A stretch of DNA of 64,000 nucleotides from positions 1-64,000 of the forward strand of contig VWVT01000001.1 in NCBI GenBank assembly GCA_008638415.1. Reading direction: 5' to 3'. Numbering within the stretch: position 1 is the first letter of the stretch; each line of letters starts with the position of its first letter. Positions 63,933-64,000 of this stretch are shown here, in pieces. The notes under the pieces are model-generated. The model saw only the letters and a list, made by a program, of their open reading frames with translations, did no database searches and was not told where the DNA came from. Made by a program: the position numbers and the translations under genes. The stretch is from Nocardiopsis sinuspersici (GTDB lineage Bacteria; Actinomycetota; Actinomycetes; Streptosporangiales; Streptosporangiaceae).

Positions 63933-64000
63933 GAACGCGACGGGGCACGGCCCCGGCCCGGGCGGCCACGACCACGGCGGCCCGGAGGACGGGGCCGGCA
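63925..64000 (+). CDS. korB: 2-oxoacid:ferredoxin oxidoreductase, beta subunit (N-terminal fragment, window edge)
   Basis: GTG at 63925, overlapping the end of korA, opens a frame VTENATGHGPGPGGHDHGGP that runs off the window. The Gly/His-rich start is an unstructured extension; the TPP-binding beta domain lies outside. Assignment rests on position after korA. Confidence 0.6.
   Translation, partial: MTENATGHGPGPGGHDHGGPEDGAG

Overview
The window is high-GC DNA with GTG, ATG and at least one TTG start, tightly packed operons and strong GC hairpin terminators. Together with the gene order this points to an actinomycete. Likely relatives are the Nocardiopsis/Streptomonospora group (inference): the ribosomal cluster follows the Streptomyces plan (no rpsD between rpsK and rpoA), and there is a family of small secreted rodlin/chaplin-like proteins typical of filamentous, aerial-hyphae-forming genera.

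The first ~39.5 kb is the great ribosomal-protein and RNA polymerase cluster, read almost entirely on the minus strand. In transcription order it runs tRNA-Trp, secE, nusG, rplK-rplA, rplJ-rplL, rpoB-rpoC, a repeat-rich membrane protein, rpsL-rpsG-fusA-tuf, the S10 operon (rpsJ to rpsQ), the spc operon (rplN to rplO), secY-adk-map, a DUF1707 membrane protein, infA-rpmJ-rpsM-rpsK-rpoA-rplQ, and truA. Units are separated by recognisable hairpins and by good housekeeping-type promoters (upstream of rpsL and of rpoB). The rplJ leader has the features of an L10 autoregulatory leader ending in an intrinsic terminator. A transposase tail (IS481 family) runs into the end of truA at the left edge. A plus-strand lipoprotein gene sits between rplJL and rplKA.

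From ~39.6 to 47.3 kb are plus-strand aspartate aminotransferase and adenosine deaminase genes, a divergent LysR regulator/short-chain dehydrogenase pair with a perfect T-N11-A palindrome between them, a UPF0016 cation transporter behind a yybP-ykoY (Mn2+) riboswitch, and the conserved murB-hadB-hadA-rpmG block with tRNA-Met and tRNA-Thr.

From ~47.4 to 59.8 kb, between tRNA-Thr and tRNA-Tyr, is an accessory region. It holds an overlapping three-gene SMC-type cassette related to Wadjet type II (JetA/JetB/JetC = TIGR02677/TIGR02678/TIGR02680). JetA is represented only by its C-terminal part and no JetD nuclease is visible. A Rad50-like ATPase with a CPTC motif follows, separated from jetC by a 319-bp MITE-like element. 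Next come a lipoprotein and four tandem copies of a small secreted two-cysteine protein behind their own promoter. This JetD-less SMC locus is the best candidate for an unusual system in the window.

The last ~4 kb carries yajQ, the HtpX membrane protease (minus strand) and the start of a 2-oxoacid:ferredoxin oxidoreductase operon (korA complete, korB cut by the window end).
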